Assembly (NCBI GenBank): GCA_034432855.1
Contig: DAOUBA010000038.1
Span: forward strand, 1-25,435
Reading direction: 5' to 3'
Length of the DNA stretch: 25,435 nt
Source: DAOUBA01 sp034432855
GTDB taxonomy: Bacteria; Chloroflexota; Anaerolineae; B4-G1
In this document: one piece after another, positions 1-8,313 of the stretch
How the letters are laid out: each line of letters starts with the position of its first letter
How positions within the stretch are numbered: position 1 is the first letter of the stretch
The notes under the pieces: generated by a model
Database searches by the model: none
What the model was told of the DNA's origin: nothing
What the model saw: the letters and a program-made list of their open reading frames with translations, nothing else
Translations under genes and position numbers: made by a program

Positions 1-423
1 CTGGCGCTCCTGGTTTATGCGTTGGCGGAGCACAAGTTGCGCACCGCTCTGCAAGAGCGGGGGGAGAGCGTGCCCGACCAGGTGGGGAAGCCTACCCAGC
101 GCCCGACGATGCGCCGTGTCTTTCATATGTCTGAAGGGATTGACCTGCTGGTGATCCGCACCCCGGAAGAGATCCGGCAGCAGGTATTGAACCTCAAACC
201 GGTACATCGCCAAATCCTCCGCCTCCTCGGCCCCAATGTAGAAAAATGCTTCTGGACACCGGTTAGGTGCGGAATGGGGGATGTAAAGGCCAATGGCACT
301 ATTCGCGTTGGGTGCCTCGTTGGAGGCTTTTCGATGGGCGCAAAGCCGATGTGGGCAGCCTTTCCAGGCTGCCGACAGGCTGGAAAGCCTGTCCCACGCG
401 TTGCCCAAACGAAATGTCAGTAG
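1..423 (+). CDS. IS1634-type (IS4 superfamily) transposase, C-terminal end, cut by window edge
   Basis: The frame is open from base 1. The first ~80 residues look like the C-terminal tail of IS1634-like DDE transposases: an LLVYALAE stretch, then KPTQRPTMRRVF, then a segment reading LKPVHRQILRLLGPNVEKC. The catalytic DDE residues lie to the left of the window, so activity cannot be judged. Family members normally end within a few residues of the LLGP..EK motif. Here the frame runs on for ~55 more residues, through the hairpin repeat at 354-393, before a TAG at 421-423. The native end of the protein or of the IS may therefore lie near 250-290, and the tail may be fortuitous read-through or a sign of a degraded 3' end. 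No terminal inverted repeat can be assigned because the other end is not visible. Confidence 0.72.
   Translation: MALLVYALAEHKLRTALQERGESVPDQVGKPTQRPTMRRVFHMSEGIDLLVIRTPEEIRQQVLNLKPVHRQILRLLGPNVEKCFWTPVRCGMGDVKANGTIRVGCLVGGFSMGAKPMWAAFPGCRQAGKPVPRVAQTKCQ
354..393. repeat. Paired hairpin repeat with TTTCCA / TGGAAA cores, copy 1
   Basis: Two hairpins lie back to back. The first has a 7-bp stem (GGCAGCC/GGCTGCC) closing a TTTCCA loop. The second has an 8-bp stem (GACAGGCT/AGCCTGTC) closing a GGAA loop. The same layout with different stem bases but the same core recurs at 18031-18074. It looks like a REP-type dispersed intergenic repeat lying beside the IS end and may act as a transcription stop. 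Function is not known. Confidence 0.6.
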
Positions 424-472
424 CATGGATGTTAAGGCGCTGTGTGTGGGACAGGCCTTGTTGAGGTGAGAT

Positions 473-2965
473 ATGAACAACGAGAGAACAGGTTCTGGCT
501 GCTGGCAGGCGGTGATCATCGTCGCAATGCTGATATGGTTGGGGGTGACGCCTCTCGGCGTGATGCTGCTGGCCGACGCCGTGTTGGGCGACGTGACCAC
601 ACCTGCCGGGGTCGCCACGGCGACGCTTGTCGTCACCGCGCCGCTATTGCTGGCGCCCTTTGTCGGGGTAGCATTGGTCACCCGCCGCCGGGCCGGCTGG
701 CAGGCAACCGCGGCGGTCGCTGCCGGTGGTGCGGCTGTTGCCGGCTACCTCCTGCTCGATGCAGCGGTGCGGGCCGTGTTTCCTGATAAGCCCTCCCTCC
801 ACGGCGAGGGCGCCGAAGCCGCTGCGTTGCGCCTCGTGTTGCTCGTTCCTTACGTCCTGCTGGCCGCCTGGCTGACGCCGCGTCTGGCGGGCGTGCCACG
901 TTGCTCACTATGGGCCTGGCTGGGACTGAGTCGCTTCGATCCACCAACCGTACTGCTCGCGCTGGCAGCAGCGGCGCTCGTGATAATCCCCTGGCCGTTG
1001 ACCGGCGCCCTGGGCGACAGCCTCACCAGCCTGAGCCTGGCGTTCCAGGTGGCGGTATGGGCGCTTCTTCGAGTCTTGCTCTTCTGGGGCTTGATCTTCG
1101 GCCTGCTGACTTCCACCTTCTCCTGCACATGGGCAGCGGCGTTGGCCGTGCTTGCTTCGTATGCGGCCTTTGCGTTAAGCGGCGCGTTGCCGGCGGCAAA
1201 CTGGGGTGCGGCAGGCAGTGGGCTGATACTCCTGCCGCTGGCGTTCCTGCTCACCGAACTGCGCGCCAGGGGGAACGGTATCTACCCATTGCTGCCGCTG
1301 GCTTTTCTCTACCGCGTCACGCCGCTCTTGTTTATGGACCCGCGCGATGCCATCGTCCAGGGCGTGCCGGAAGCCCAGCACCTGCTTAGCAGCGCAGTCA
1401 TGGTATTGATGACCCTGGTCTTGGGCCTGACGCTGTGGATTGAGCGACGAGTGCTCCTGGCGCTGGGCGAGCGGTTCCGTATCCCTGCCTGGATGCGGCT
1501 GACTGCTTGGGCATTGGCGGCAGTGGTGGCGTGGGGAACCTGGGGCGGGTTGTACCTCTTTGCTGGGGAGCCCGGCTTTGCCAACGACGGCTTTATCATC
1601 GTTTTGAACGAGCAGGCCGATCTGAGCGCCGCACGCGCCATCTCCGACCGGGGGATGCGCCTGGAGGCCGTCCGCAATGCGCTGATCGAGACCGCCGACC
1701 GCACCCAGGCGCCGCTACGCGAGGAACTGGACAGCCTGGGAGTATCCTATCGCCCGTATTACATCATCAACATGATCCGCGTGGACGGCCACCGCTGGCT
1801 TGTGTCGCGCTTTCGGAATCGGCCGGGTGTGGCGGCGGTGATCCTCAATCCTAACGTGCGCCGCTATCCGCGCCGCATCCCGCTTTCGGGTGTCGGAGAA
1901 GGCGACGGAGGTGTCTCCGGCGAGGTGCAATCGAACCTGGCAGCCATCCACGCCGACGATGCCTGGGCGTTAGGAGTGACCGGTGAGGGCATCGTCGTCG
2001 CCGGGCAGGATACAGGCTACGACTGGCCCCATCCGGCGCTCAAGTCCCATTACCGGGGCTGGGACGGCCAGGCCGCCGATCACGATTATAACTGGCACGA
2101 TGCCTGGGACAATCGTGCCGAACCGTTCGACGATGACATGCACGGCACGCACACGATGGGCATCGTGGTGGGAGATGACGGTGCCGGCACCCGCACGGGA
2201 GTCGCGCCAGGGGCGCGTTGGTTCGGCTGCCGCAATATGCGGCGTGGTTTGGGAAACCCCGGCGCTTATGCCGAGTGTATGGAGTTCTTTCTGGCGCCAT
2301 ATCCACACGGCGGCGATCCTTTCACCGATGGAGATACGCGCTACGCGCCCCACATCGTCAACAACTCCTGGGGCTGCCCGGACATCGAGGGCTGCTTCCC
2401 CGATACGCTTCGGCCGGCGGTCGAGGCGTTGCGAGCCGCAGGCATTATGATGGTCGTCAGCGCGGGCAACGATGGCCCCGCCTGTGGCACGGCGACGACG
2501 CCCCCTGCCAACTATGACGCTGTCTTTTCTGTTGGCGCGACGGACAATGATGGGAATATCGTCAGTTTCAGCAGCCGCGGGCCGGCGGATGGCCTGCTGA
2601 AGCCGGACATTTCCGCACCGGGGGATTGGGTACGTTCGAGTGTGCCTGGTGGCGGGTACGGCTACGCCGGGGGCACCTCGATGGCGGGGCCGCATGTCAC
2701 GGGGCTGGTCGCGCTGCTGTGGTCGGCGGCCCCGGCGCTCGTTGGCGACATTGACGCGACCGAAGCCTTGATCTGCCGGACGGCGCGGCCCAGGCCGGTG
2801 GAGGAGGTCTGCACCGCCGTGGACGAGGTGCCGAAAGGGATGTTCACCGCACTGCTCTATAATCCGGTATGCGCCTGCGGGGGCGCGACCGGCACGCCAA
2901 ACAACGTCTACGGCTGCGGGTTCATTGACGCCGGGGCCGCTGTGCGGGAGGCATTGGGCAAGTAG
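473..2965 (+). CDS. Membrane-anchored subtilisin-like serine protease (S8) with polytopic N-terminus
   Basis: This 830-residue protein combines three parts. Residues ~12-363 hold about 11 hydrophobic spans. Residues ~372-466 resemble an inhibitor-I9 propeptide (a VLNEQADL start, then YYIINMIRVDG and RPGVAAVILNPNV). Residues ~500-830 are an S8 catalytic domain with Asp513 (QDTG), His557 (MHGTH), oxyanion Asn666 (SAGNDG) and Ser736 (GTSMAGPH), so it should be active. Cysteines in the catalytic part suggest disulfides and an outside location. The span around 198-214 (RVLLFWGLIFGLL) weakly resembles the first motif of CPBP intramembrane proteases without the Glu-Glu pair; that resemblance is tentative. 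The start is supported by a GAGGTGAG site at 463-470. The 3' end overlaps the convergent oxidoreductase gene by 58 bp. Substrates are unknown. Confidence 0.9.
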   Translation: MNNERTGSGCWQAVIIVAMLIWLGVTPLGVMLLADAVLGDVTTPAGVATATLVVTAPLLLAPFVGVALVTRRRAGWQATAAVAAGGAAVAGYLLLDAAVRAVFPDKPSLHGEGAEAAALRLVLLVPYVLLAAWLTPRLAGVPRCSLWAWLGLSRFDPPTVLLALAAAALVIIPWPLTGALGDSLTSLSLAFQVAVWALLRVLLFWGLIFGLLTSTFSCTWAAALAVLASYAAFALSGALPAANWGAAGSGLILLPLAFLLTELRARGNGIYPLLPLAFLYRVTPLLFMDPRDAIVQGVPEAQHLLSSAVMVLMTLVLGLTLWIERRVLLALGERFRIPAWMRLTAWALAAVVAWGTWGGLYLFAGEPGFANDGFIIVLNEQADLSAARAISDRGMRLEAVRNALIETADRTQAPLREELDSLGVSYRPYYIINMIRVDGHRWLVSRFRNRPGVAAVILNPNVRRYPRRIPLSGVGEGDGGVSGEVQSNLAAIHADDAWALGVTGEGIVVAGQDTGYDWPHPALKSHYRGWDGQAADHDYNWHDAWDNRAEPFDDDMHGTHTMGIVVGDDGAGTRTGVAPGARWFGCRNMRRGLGNPGAYAECMEFFLAPYPHGGDPFTDGDTRYAPHIVNNSWGCPDIEGCFPDTLRPAVEALRAAGIMMVVSAGNDGPACGTATTPPANYDAVFSVGATDNDGNIVSFSSRGPADGLLKPDISAPGDWVRSSVPGGGYGYAGGTSMAGPHVTGLVALLWSAAPALVGDIDATEALICRTARPRPVEEVCTAVDEVPKGMFTALLYNPVCACGGATGTPNNVYGCGFIDAGAAVREALGK

Positions 2966-4206
2966 GTGGAACCGGCCTGCCGGCCCGCCACCCACCCGGT
3001 CGAGAACGCCGCCTGCAGATTGTAGCCTCCGGTGTCGGCGTCCAGGTCGAGCACCTCGCCCGCAAAGTACAGCCCCTCGATCAAGCGCGATTCCATCGTG
3101 CGCGGCTCGACCTCGTTCAGCGCCACGCCCCCGGCGGTGACAATGGCTTCGGCCAGCGGGCGGTGGCCGCTCACCTCCAGGCGAAAATCTTTCAGCCACG
3201 CGCGCAGCCGCGCCCGTTCCTGCGCTGTGATCTGGTGCGCTGCCTTGTCCGGCGGGATGCCAACGAGGTCTATGCACACGGGGACGAGTTTGGCGGGAAG
3301 CAACCCCTTGAGCAGGGTGCGGAAGTGCCGCTTGCCGTGCGCGTCCAGGTCGCGCAAGAGCCGCGCATCCAACGTCCGCTCATCGAGCGCGGGCTTGAGG
3401 TCGAGCGCGATCGCCACACGCTTCCCCTCGCGTAGCGCGTCCACTGCCTGGCGGCTCAGCGTGAGGATGATGGGCCCCGAAAGGCCGAAGTGGGTGAACA
3501 CCATCTCGCCGAACCCGGCGGTTTCCTCGTGGCCATCCACCAACAGTCGCGCGGTGACGTTGCGCAGGCTCAGCCCCTGCAGACGCGGTGCAATGTTGCC
3601 GGCCGTCTCCAGCGGCACCAGCGCCGGGCGAATGGGCACGATCGTGTGTCCTAGCGCCTCCGCCAGCCGGTAGCCGTCGCCGGTGGAGCCGGTAGCGGGG
3701 TACGAGGCCCCGCCCGTAGCGACGATCACCGCATCGGCCGGGTAGGTGCGCCCATCGGCCAGCTCTACCCCGGCCACCCGCCCGCCCTCGACCGGCAGCC
3801 ACGCAACCGACGCTTGCGTGCGCAGAGTGGCGCCGCAACGGTGCACCCAGCGCACGAGTGCATCTACCACGTCCTGCGCCTGGCCGCTGGCGGGAAAGAC
3901 GCGCCCGCCGCGCTCGGTCACCGTGCGCAGACCCCGTTCTTTGAAAAAGGCCACCAGGTCGGGAGCGAAGAACCGCGCAAAGGCCTGGCGCAGAAAACGC
4001 CCGTTGGGGCCAAAGTGGGCTATAAATTCCTCCAGAGGCGCGACATTGGTCAGGTTGCAACGGCCCTTGCCGGCGATGCGCAGTTTGCGTCCCGGGCGCG
4101 CCATCTTTTCCAGGAGCAATACCTCGGCACCGGCTTCGGCGGCCTGCCCGGCGGCCATCAGCCCGGCAGCGCCTGCGCCCACTACGATCACCTGACGTTT
4201 CGTCAT
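2908..4206 (-). CDS. BaiN/HI0933 (YhiN)-family NAD(P)/FAD-dependent oxidoreductase
   Basis: A 432-residue flavoprotein, normal for the family (about 400-420). The N-terminus has a Rossmann dinucleotide motif, G10-A-G-A-A-G15, then an acidic ribose-binding position (LLLEK) and the family block GRKLRIAGKGRCNLTN at 39-54. An IVATGGASYPATGSTGDG block follows in the middle, and a second FAD-contact block, FAGEVLDLDADTGGYNLQ, lies near the C-terminus. The start at 4206 was chosen over longer in-frame starts because AGGAGG (4214-4219) sits 7 nt upstream, the Rossmann motif begins right after it, and a promoter at 4227-4254 lies just outside. Family members include bile-acid reductases and proteins of unknown substrate, so the reaction here is not assigned. 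It appears monocistronic. Confidence 0.92.
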   Translation of the reverse strand: MTKRQVIVVGAGAAGLMAAGQAAEAGAEVLLLEKMARPGRKLRIAGKGRCNLTNVAPLEEFIAHFGPNGRFLRQAFARFFAPDLVAFFKERGLRTVTERGGRVFPASGQAQDVVDALVRWVHRCGATLRTQASVAWLPVEGGRVAGVELADGRTYPADAVIVATGGASYPATGSTGDGYRLAEALGHTIVPIRPALVPLETAGNIAPRLQGLSLRNVTARLLVDGHEETAGFGEMVFTHFGLSGPIILTLSRQAVDALREGKRVAIALDLKPALDERTLDARLLRDLDAHGKRHFRTLLKGLLPAKLVPVCIDLVGIPPDKAAHQITAQERARLRAWLKDFRLEVSGHRPLAEAIVTAGGVALNEVEPRTMESRLIEGLYFAGEVLDLDADTGGYNLQAAFSTGWVAGRQAGSTYLPNASRTAAPASMNPQP

Positions 4207-4226
4207 CGCGTGGCCTCCTGGTGCAC

Positions 4227-4254
4227 AGAATACCACGAAATCTCGGAGCGTCAA
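4227..4254 (-). promoter_or_regulatory. Probable sigma-70 promoter of the FAD oxidoreductase gene
   Basis: On the minus strand, TTGACG (4249-4254) is followed by a 16-nt spacer and TATTCT (4227-4232), with TGG immediately before it as an extended -10. The predicted transcript would start only a few bases before the AGGAGG site, giving a very short leader. Confidence 0.55.
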
Positions 4255-4342
4255 CCCGGATTTTCTACTTCGTGCAGGCGAAAGCGGTCCACCCTTGCGT
4301 GACACGCTCGCGCGGGGGGAGCCCAGGTGGTTGATCGGCTCG

Positions 4343-5302
4343 TTACCGAAGATCGAGGTGCATCTCGATACGGCGGAAGGATTCCAGGTAGCCCATCTCC
4401 TGCATGGCGGGCCAATAGGGGCTGTTCGCGGGAAGGTTCTCGGTCGTGGTGTCGAGTGTCGGGTAGTATCCGTGCAGGGCGTGGAGGAGTGCCCGGGCAA
4501 CTCGCCCAGGCTCGCCCACCTCGGTATGCATGATCAGGCGGTTCAGTTGAAAGACTGTCTTTTGATACACCAGCCAACCCCGGTCGCCGCCCGTCAGTTC
4601 GACGCGCAACGCGGCCAGGTTGCCGCCGTTCTCCAGTGATGCCGTCTCGTTCAGCCACGAGGGGGCATCACGGCGTTGGCGTAGCAATTCGCGTGCCTGG
4701 TGGTCATCCAGCGCCTCGCAGGTATACGAGTCCACGGGGATGGCAGGAGCGCCGGGCGGGCGGCGGATCACCAGCAGTTCACGCACATCGTAGAACCCCA
4801 ATTTGAGGAAGAGATAGTAGGCCGGATCGTTGTTCTTGATCACGTCCAGGGTCACGTACGGCACACCGAGGCGCCGGGAATGGGCAATGAGGTGCTCCAT
4901 CAGTAACCGGCCAATGCCGCGTCGGCGCTTGACCGGCAGCACCCCCAGGCGCGTGACCCAGGTGTGCCCCGGACGCACGCCCAGCATCGCCAGTCCCAGG
5001 ATCTGATCGCCCTCTACAGCGACGACAGATGCCGTCAGATCCACGTCGTAGGTGTGCACGTATTCGCGCAGACGGGTGGCATTCATGGGCATGGGCACAA
5101 TGTAATCCACGCGGGTCTGGTTATAGGCGGCGACGAGCGCTTCGTAGGTAAACTGGCAGGCGGGCAGCAACCTGATCGAAGAGACCGCACTCTGCGCCGA
5201 GGAAGTGACCGGGATCCCTTGCCGTGCCGGGCACGGAGGTAGGACAGAGAACCCGGGCTCGTCGGGCAGCAGAGTCGGGCCGGCATCACCTTGCCGGGTC
5301 AC
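4343..5302 (-). CDS. GNAT-family N-acetyltransferase, last gene of the threonine synthase-receiver operon
   Basis: A 319-residue protein. A GNAT fold starts near residue 43. The acetyl-CoA motif A is at ~120-134 (LGVLPVKRRRGIGRLL), followed by a segment typical of motif B, NNDPAYYLFLKLGFYDV, at ~157-173. The C-terminal ~130 residues (from ~190) may be a second, degenerate acetyltransferase-like domain; I see no motif A in it. The GTG start is fixed by the GTGA overlap with the stop of the upstream receiver gene (stop 5299-5301, start 5300-5302), with AGGAG a few bases before it. The first ~40 residues are Pro/Ala-rich and may be unstructured. Substrate unknown. The tight coupling suggests its activity is linked to the signalling proteins before it. 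Confidence 0.85.
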   Translation of the reverse strand: MTRQGDAGPTLLPDEPGFSVLPPCPARQGIPVTSSAQSAVSSIRLLPACQFTYEALVAAYNQTRVDYIVPMPMNATRLREYVHTYDVDLTASVVAVEGDQILGLAMLGVRPGHTWVTRLGVLPVKRRRGIGRLLMEHLIAHSRRLGVPYVTLDVIKNNDPAYYLFLKLGFYDVRELLVIRRPPGAPAIPVDSYTCEALDDHQARELLRQRRDAPSWLNETASLENGGNLAALRVELTGGDRGWLVYQKTVFQLNRLIMHTEVGEPGRVARALLHALHGYYPTLDTTTENLPANSPYWPAMQEMGYLESFRRIEMHLDLR

Positions 5303-5676
5303 TTGTGCTCCTGGCGGTTCAGGTAGGCGGCGATCTGGGAGGGAAAGTCGCGCGGGCTGATCGGCTTAGAGATGGTACCGTCGCAACCGTAGGCTCTGGC
5401 CATTTGCACGGCGGTATCCGGTGGCCAGGCGGTCACCGCGATGAGCGGCACGTGAGCCAGCGCCGGTATCCCCCGAAGCAGGGCAGCCAGCGTCTGCCCC
5501 TCCAGGTCGGGTAGGCCCAGGTCGAGCAGGATCAGGTCGGGCTTTTCCTCTATGGCCATCGCCAGGCCGGTTTCGCCGTCGGGCGCGTGCAACAGACGGT
5601 AGCCGTGCGGCTTGAGCGCGCGCAGTGCAATGCGCGCATTGTCAGGGTTGTCCTCGATAATCAGGATGGTTTTCAT
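5299..5676 (-). CDS. Single-domain response regulator (stand-alone receiver), second of a pair
   Basis: A 125-residue receiver domain with no output domain. The acidic pair is E8/D9, the predicted phosphoacceptor is D52 (LILLDLGLPD), the switch residue is T82 and the conserved lysine is K104 (SKP). All functional positions are present. It starts with an ATGA overlap on the stop of the preceding receiver gene and ends in a GTGA overlap with the acetyltransferase gene, so translation of the three is probably coupled. Likely roles are phosphorelay shuttle or phosphate sink, or allosteric partner of an operon product; the sequence does not decide. The start is clear because the first beta strand (KTILIIEDN) begins directly after Met1. 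Confidence 0.92.
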   Translation of the reverse strand: MKTILIIEDNPDNARIALRALKPHGYRLLHAPDGETGLAMAIEEKPDLILLDLGLPDLEGQTLAALLRGIPALAHVPLIAVTAWPPDTAVQMARAYGCDGTISKPISPRDFPSQIAAYLNRQEHK

Positions 5677-6110
5677 GGCGAGTGGTCGGTGGGACAGGTT
5701 GGTGGCCCATCATGGAGCGGGTGGGCACTCCGTCCTGCGTGCGATGGATAGTGCGCCGCCACCTTTTCGAGCAACTCTAGCACCTGGATCGGCTTGGGAA
5801 TGTAATCGTCACAGCCGGCAGCCAGGAAGCGCTCACGATCACCGCGCATGGCGGAAGCGGTGAGCGCGATCACCGGGATGTGGCGCAGCCTCTCGTCGGC
5901 CCGCACCTGGGCCAGCAATTCTAGTCCATCCATACCAGGCAGGCTGATGTCGAGGAGGACCAGGGGCGGTTTCAGTCTGCGGATCATCGCCAGGCCGGAT
6001 TCGCCGTCCTCGGCTTCGAGGAGGGTATAGCCCTGTGATTGGAGGATCTTGCGCACGATGCGGCGATTGTGGAAATTATCTTCGATGTAGAGAATGGTCT
6101 TTTGCTCCAT
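5673..6110 (-). CDS. Single-domain response regulator (stand-alone receiver), first of a pair
   Basis: A 145-residue receiver domain: acidic residues E10/D11, phosphoacceptor D54 (LVLLDISLPGMDG), switch T84 (ALTASAMRGD) and K106 (PKPI). A ~25-residue His/Pro-rich tail follows the domain and has no recognised function. The receiver is of the DivK/CheY-like type often found beside hybrid kinases. Only 3 nt separate its ATG from the stop of the threonine synthase-REC-REC gene, and its own stop overlaps the next receiver gene (ATGA). No strong ribosome site precedes it, which fits translational coupling. Confidence 0.92.
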   Translation of the reverse strand: MEQKTILYIEDNFHNRRIVRKILQSQGYTLLEAEDGESGLAMIRRLKPPLVLLDISLPGMDGLELLAQVRADERLRHIPVIALTASAMRGDRERFLAAGCDDYIPKPIQVLELLEKVAAHYPSHAGRSAHPLHDGPPTCPTDHSP

Positions 6111-6113
6111 GGT

Positions 6114-8216
6114 CTATTCTGGCAAGATAGTCTCAATGTGGGCCAGGAGACTGCTGCGATCCAGCGTCGCCTTTGACCACACCGAATTCGTGTGGGCAGC
6201 CAGCCGTGCACGCAGGCCCGGATCAATGTCTCTGGCCGAAACGACGACAACAGGCACGTCCTGTGTTCCGGCGCGCCGGCGTAGCATTTCCAGCAATTGT
6301 TCGCCGCTGATGTCCGGCAGGACCAAGTCTAGAATGATGAGGTCGGGGGTGGACTTTTCTATTGCCGCTAGCGCCTCTATGCCGGAATGAGCTTCGACGA
6401 CCTCGAAGCGATGATTGGCCTCGAAGAGGCGGCGGAGAAGGCGCGCGTCTGACACATAATCGTCAATGACCAGGATACGAGGCCGCCGGCCTTCGCCGAA
6501 CGCCCTGAGCGGGCGGTCATTCGTGGTTCTGTCGCCTCCAGAACGCCTTTGTGGTTGTTCGACCTGATCGCCCAGCATCGCGGTCACGTGGCTCACGAGT
6601 TCGCGGGCGCTGAAATTGCCCTTCTGCCAGATGGACTCGGCGTAGTGGCGTAGATACGTCCACTCATCGGTGGTAAGGGTCTTGGCAGAGATGATGACGA
6701 CGGGGATTTCGCGGGTGCGCTCGTCGGCCTTGAGTTCCTCCAGAACGGCAAAGCCGTCGGTCCCCGGCATCGAGAGGTCGAGTATGACCAGGTCGGGCCG
6801 GCGCTGACGTACCAGGTCGAGGCCATCGGGCGCGTTGTGTGCCTCGAAGATGCGATACTGTTTGTAGGTCTGCAACAGACGGCGGATGAGTCGGCTATCA
6901 TTGGGATTGTCGTCTATGATGACGATGCTGGTAATCTGTTCGTCCAACTGCTCCAGCGTCACGGCCAGCCCTTCGGGAGCATGCGGTGTCTGGAGGGAGG
7001 TCTCTATCTGCAACTGGAACACGTAGCGATCCTCCAGGGCGTGTTTTTCGGCGCTGAAGGTGTGGCCGGAGCAGTTGACCAACACCCGCTCGCCCGGTAG
7101 GATGTGGCCGGCGGCCAGCAGTTTCTCCAGCCCCGCGAAGGCGACGCTGGCCGCGGGCTCCATCGAAAAGCCTTCGATGCGGGCGACTCGCCGCATGGCG
7201 CGGAACGCGTCGCCATCGCTCACGGCGACCATGGCACCGCCGTATCGGTCGGTCATCTGCTTCAGCACGTCGTAGGCCAGGCCGGGGTTGCCGGTGGCGA
7301 GCACCGTGACCAGGGTGTCGGGCTGCACCGGCTCGGCCTGGGCAAGCCCTCTCTCCCAAGCGCGCACCATCGGCGCGCAGCCCTCGGCCTGTACGATGCC
7401 CAACTTGGGCACGTGCGCGATCAGCCCGGCCTCGTGCAGTTCGATAAAGCCCTTCATCACACCGAGCGGCCCAATGCCACCCGAGACGGCCTGGATGTAC
7501 CAGTCGGGAGCATCCCACCCGAATTGTTCGGCGATCTCGAAGGCGATCGTCTTCATACTCTCCTTGCCGGGGATGGCTTTGGCGCCCTGGTCGAGGTAGA
7601 TGTCTCGACGGGCGGCAAAGTCGGCAGCGATCTCTTTTGCCTGGTCGTAAGTGCCGGTGACCTTGACGACTTCGGCGCCATAGAGCGCCAGTTCGCGCAT
7701 CTTTTCGGCCGGGACGCTGCTGGGCAAAAAGACCCACAACTTGATGCCGGCGCGCGCGGCGTAGGCGGCGTAACCGGCGGCCGCGTTGCCGGTGGAAGCC
7801 AGCACCATTTCGGTGATCCCACGCGCCCGGAGGGCGCTGATGGTGAACGCTGCCTGGCGATCCTTGAGCGAGCCGGTGGGATTCTGGCGTTCGTCCTTGA
7901 TCCAGATCTCGCCTCCCTGCTTCTCGTACCCGGTCTCCCGTTCCAGTCCTTCGGCGCGGGTGAGCGGCGTCCACCCTTCGCCCATCGAGACGAAGGGAAA
8001 GCCGTCCGGGTCCGGGAAGGGCAAGAGTTCGGCATAGCGCCACAGGCTAAAGGAGCGCTCGGCGAGCATCCTGGGCCAGTTAGGCGGAAGCGCGGCCAGG
8101 TCATAGCGGGCATCCAGCCAGGGGTTGCCGCACTTTTCGCACCTGGCGGCATAGAGATCGGCGGCCATGTCGTGGCCGCATGCCAGGCAGCGTACAGCCT
8201 TGAATAGCGTCTTCAC
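6114..8216 (-). CDS. Threonine synthase fused to two C-terminal receiver (REC) domains
   Basis: A 700-residue fusion. Residues 1-~400 are a PLP fold-type II threonine synthase: zinc ribbon C10/C13 and C26/C29, PLP lysine K118 in NPTGSLKDR, STGNAAAGYA at 141-150, the glycine-rich phosphate loop SGGIGPLG at 245-252, and the family-typical NCSGHTFSAEKH end. This part should make threonine from O-phosphohomoserine. Then come REC1 (~428-550; D435/D436, phosphoacceptor D480, S510, K532) and REC2 (~579-700; D585/D586, D630, S660, K682), both with a complete active-site set, joined by an Arg/Gly/Pro-rich linker. The GTG at 8216 must be close to the true start because the zinc ribbon begins at residue 10; its ribosome site is weak. 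Cysteate synthase or another fold-II lyase remains possible for the enzyme part. The frame is unbroken throughout. Confidence 0.9.
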   Translation of the reverse strand: MKTLFKAVRCLACGHDMAADLYAARCEKCGNPWLDARYDLAALPPNWPRMLAERSFSLWRYAELLPFPDPDGFPFVSMGEGWTPLTRAEGLERETGYEKQGGEIWIKDERQNPTGSLKDRQAAFTISALRARGITEMVLASTGNAAAGYAAYAARAGIKLWVFLPSSVPAEKMRELALYGAEVVKVTGTYDQAKEIAADFAARRDIYLDQGAKAIPGKESMKTIAFEIAEQFGWDAPDWYIQAVSGGIGPLGVMKGFIELHEAGLIAHVPKLGIVQAEGCAPMVRAWERGLAQAEPVQPDTLVTVLATGNPGLAYDVLKQMTDRYGGAMVAVSDGDAFRAMRRVARIEGFSMEPAASVAFAGLEKLLAAGHILPGERVLVNCSGHTFSAEKHALEDRYVFQLQIETSLQTPHAPEGLAVTLEQLDEQITSIVIIDDNPNDSRLIRRLLQTYKQYRIFEAHNAPDGLDLVRQRRPDLVILDLSMPGTDGFAVLEELKADERTREIPVVIISAKTLTTDEWTYLRHYAESIWQKGNFSARELVSHVTAMLGDQVEQPQRRSGGDRTTNDRPLRAFGEGRRPRILVIDDYVSDARLLRRLFEANHRFEVVEAHSGIEALAAIEKSTPDLIILDLVLPDISGEQLLEMLRRRAGTQDVPVVVVSARDIDPGLRARLAAHTNSVWSKATLDRSSLLAHIETILPE

Positions 8217-8313
8217 TTCGTGCCAACCATCACAACCGCAAAGATTTTGCTCTTGGCCGCACCGGCCTGAAAGGGCCGGTGCTGGGAGGCGACCTCTCCT
8301 AACCCCTCCCTCA

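Noticed and set aside
1970..3277. Long open frame (435 codons) on the minus strand opposite the protease gene
   Set aside because: Arg/Gly/Pro-rich product without motifs; it lies antisense to a clear S8 catalytic domain and is an effect of high GC codon use.
4207..4500. Upstream extension of the FAD oxidoreductase
   Set aside because: The promoter and AGGAGG lie inside this extension, and the Rossmann motif begins right after the Met at 4206.
6950..7010. Frameshift or misjoin between the threonine synthase and its receiver domains
   Set aside because: The frame is continuous with a normal-looking linker, and a second receiver and two receiver genes follow in order; an error would more likely bring a stop. 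Read-level checking is still listed as a test.
7104..8207. Plus-strand open frame (367 codons) opposite the threonine synthase
   Set aside because: Mirror of a well-supported coding frame; no domain seen.
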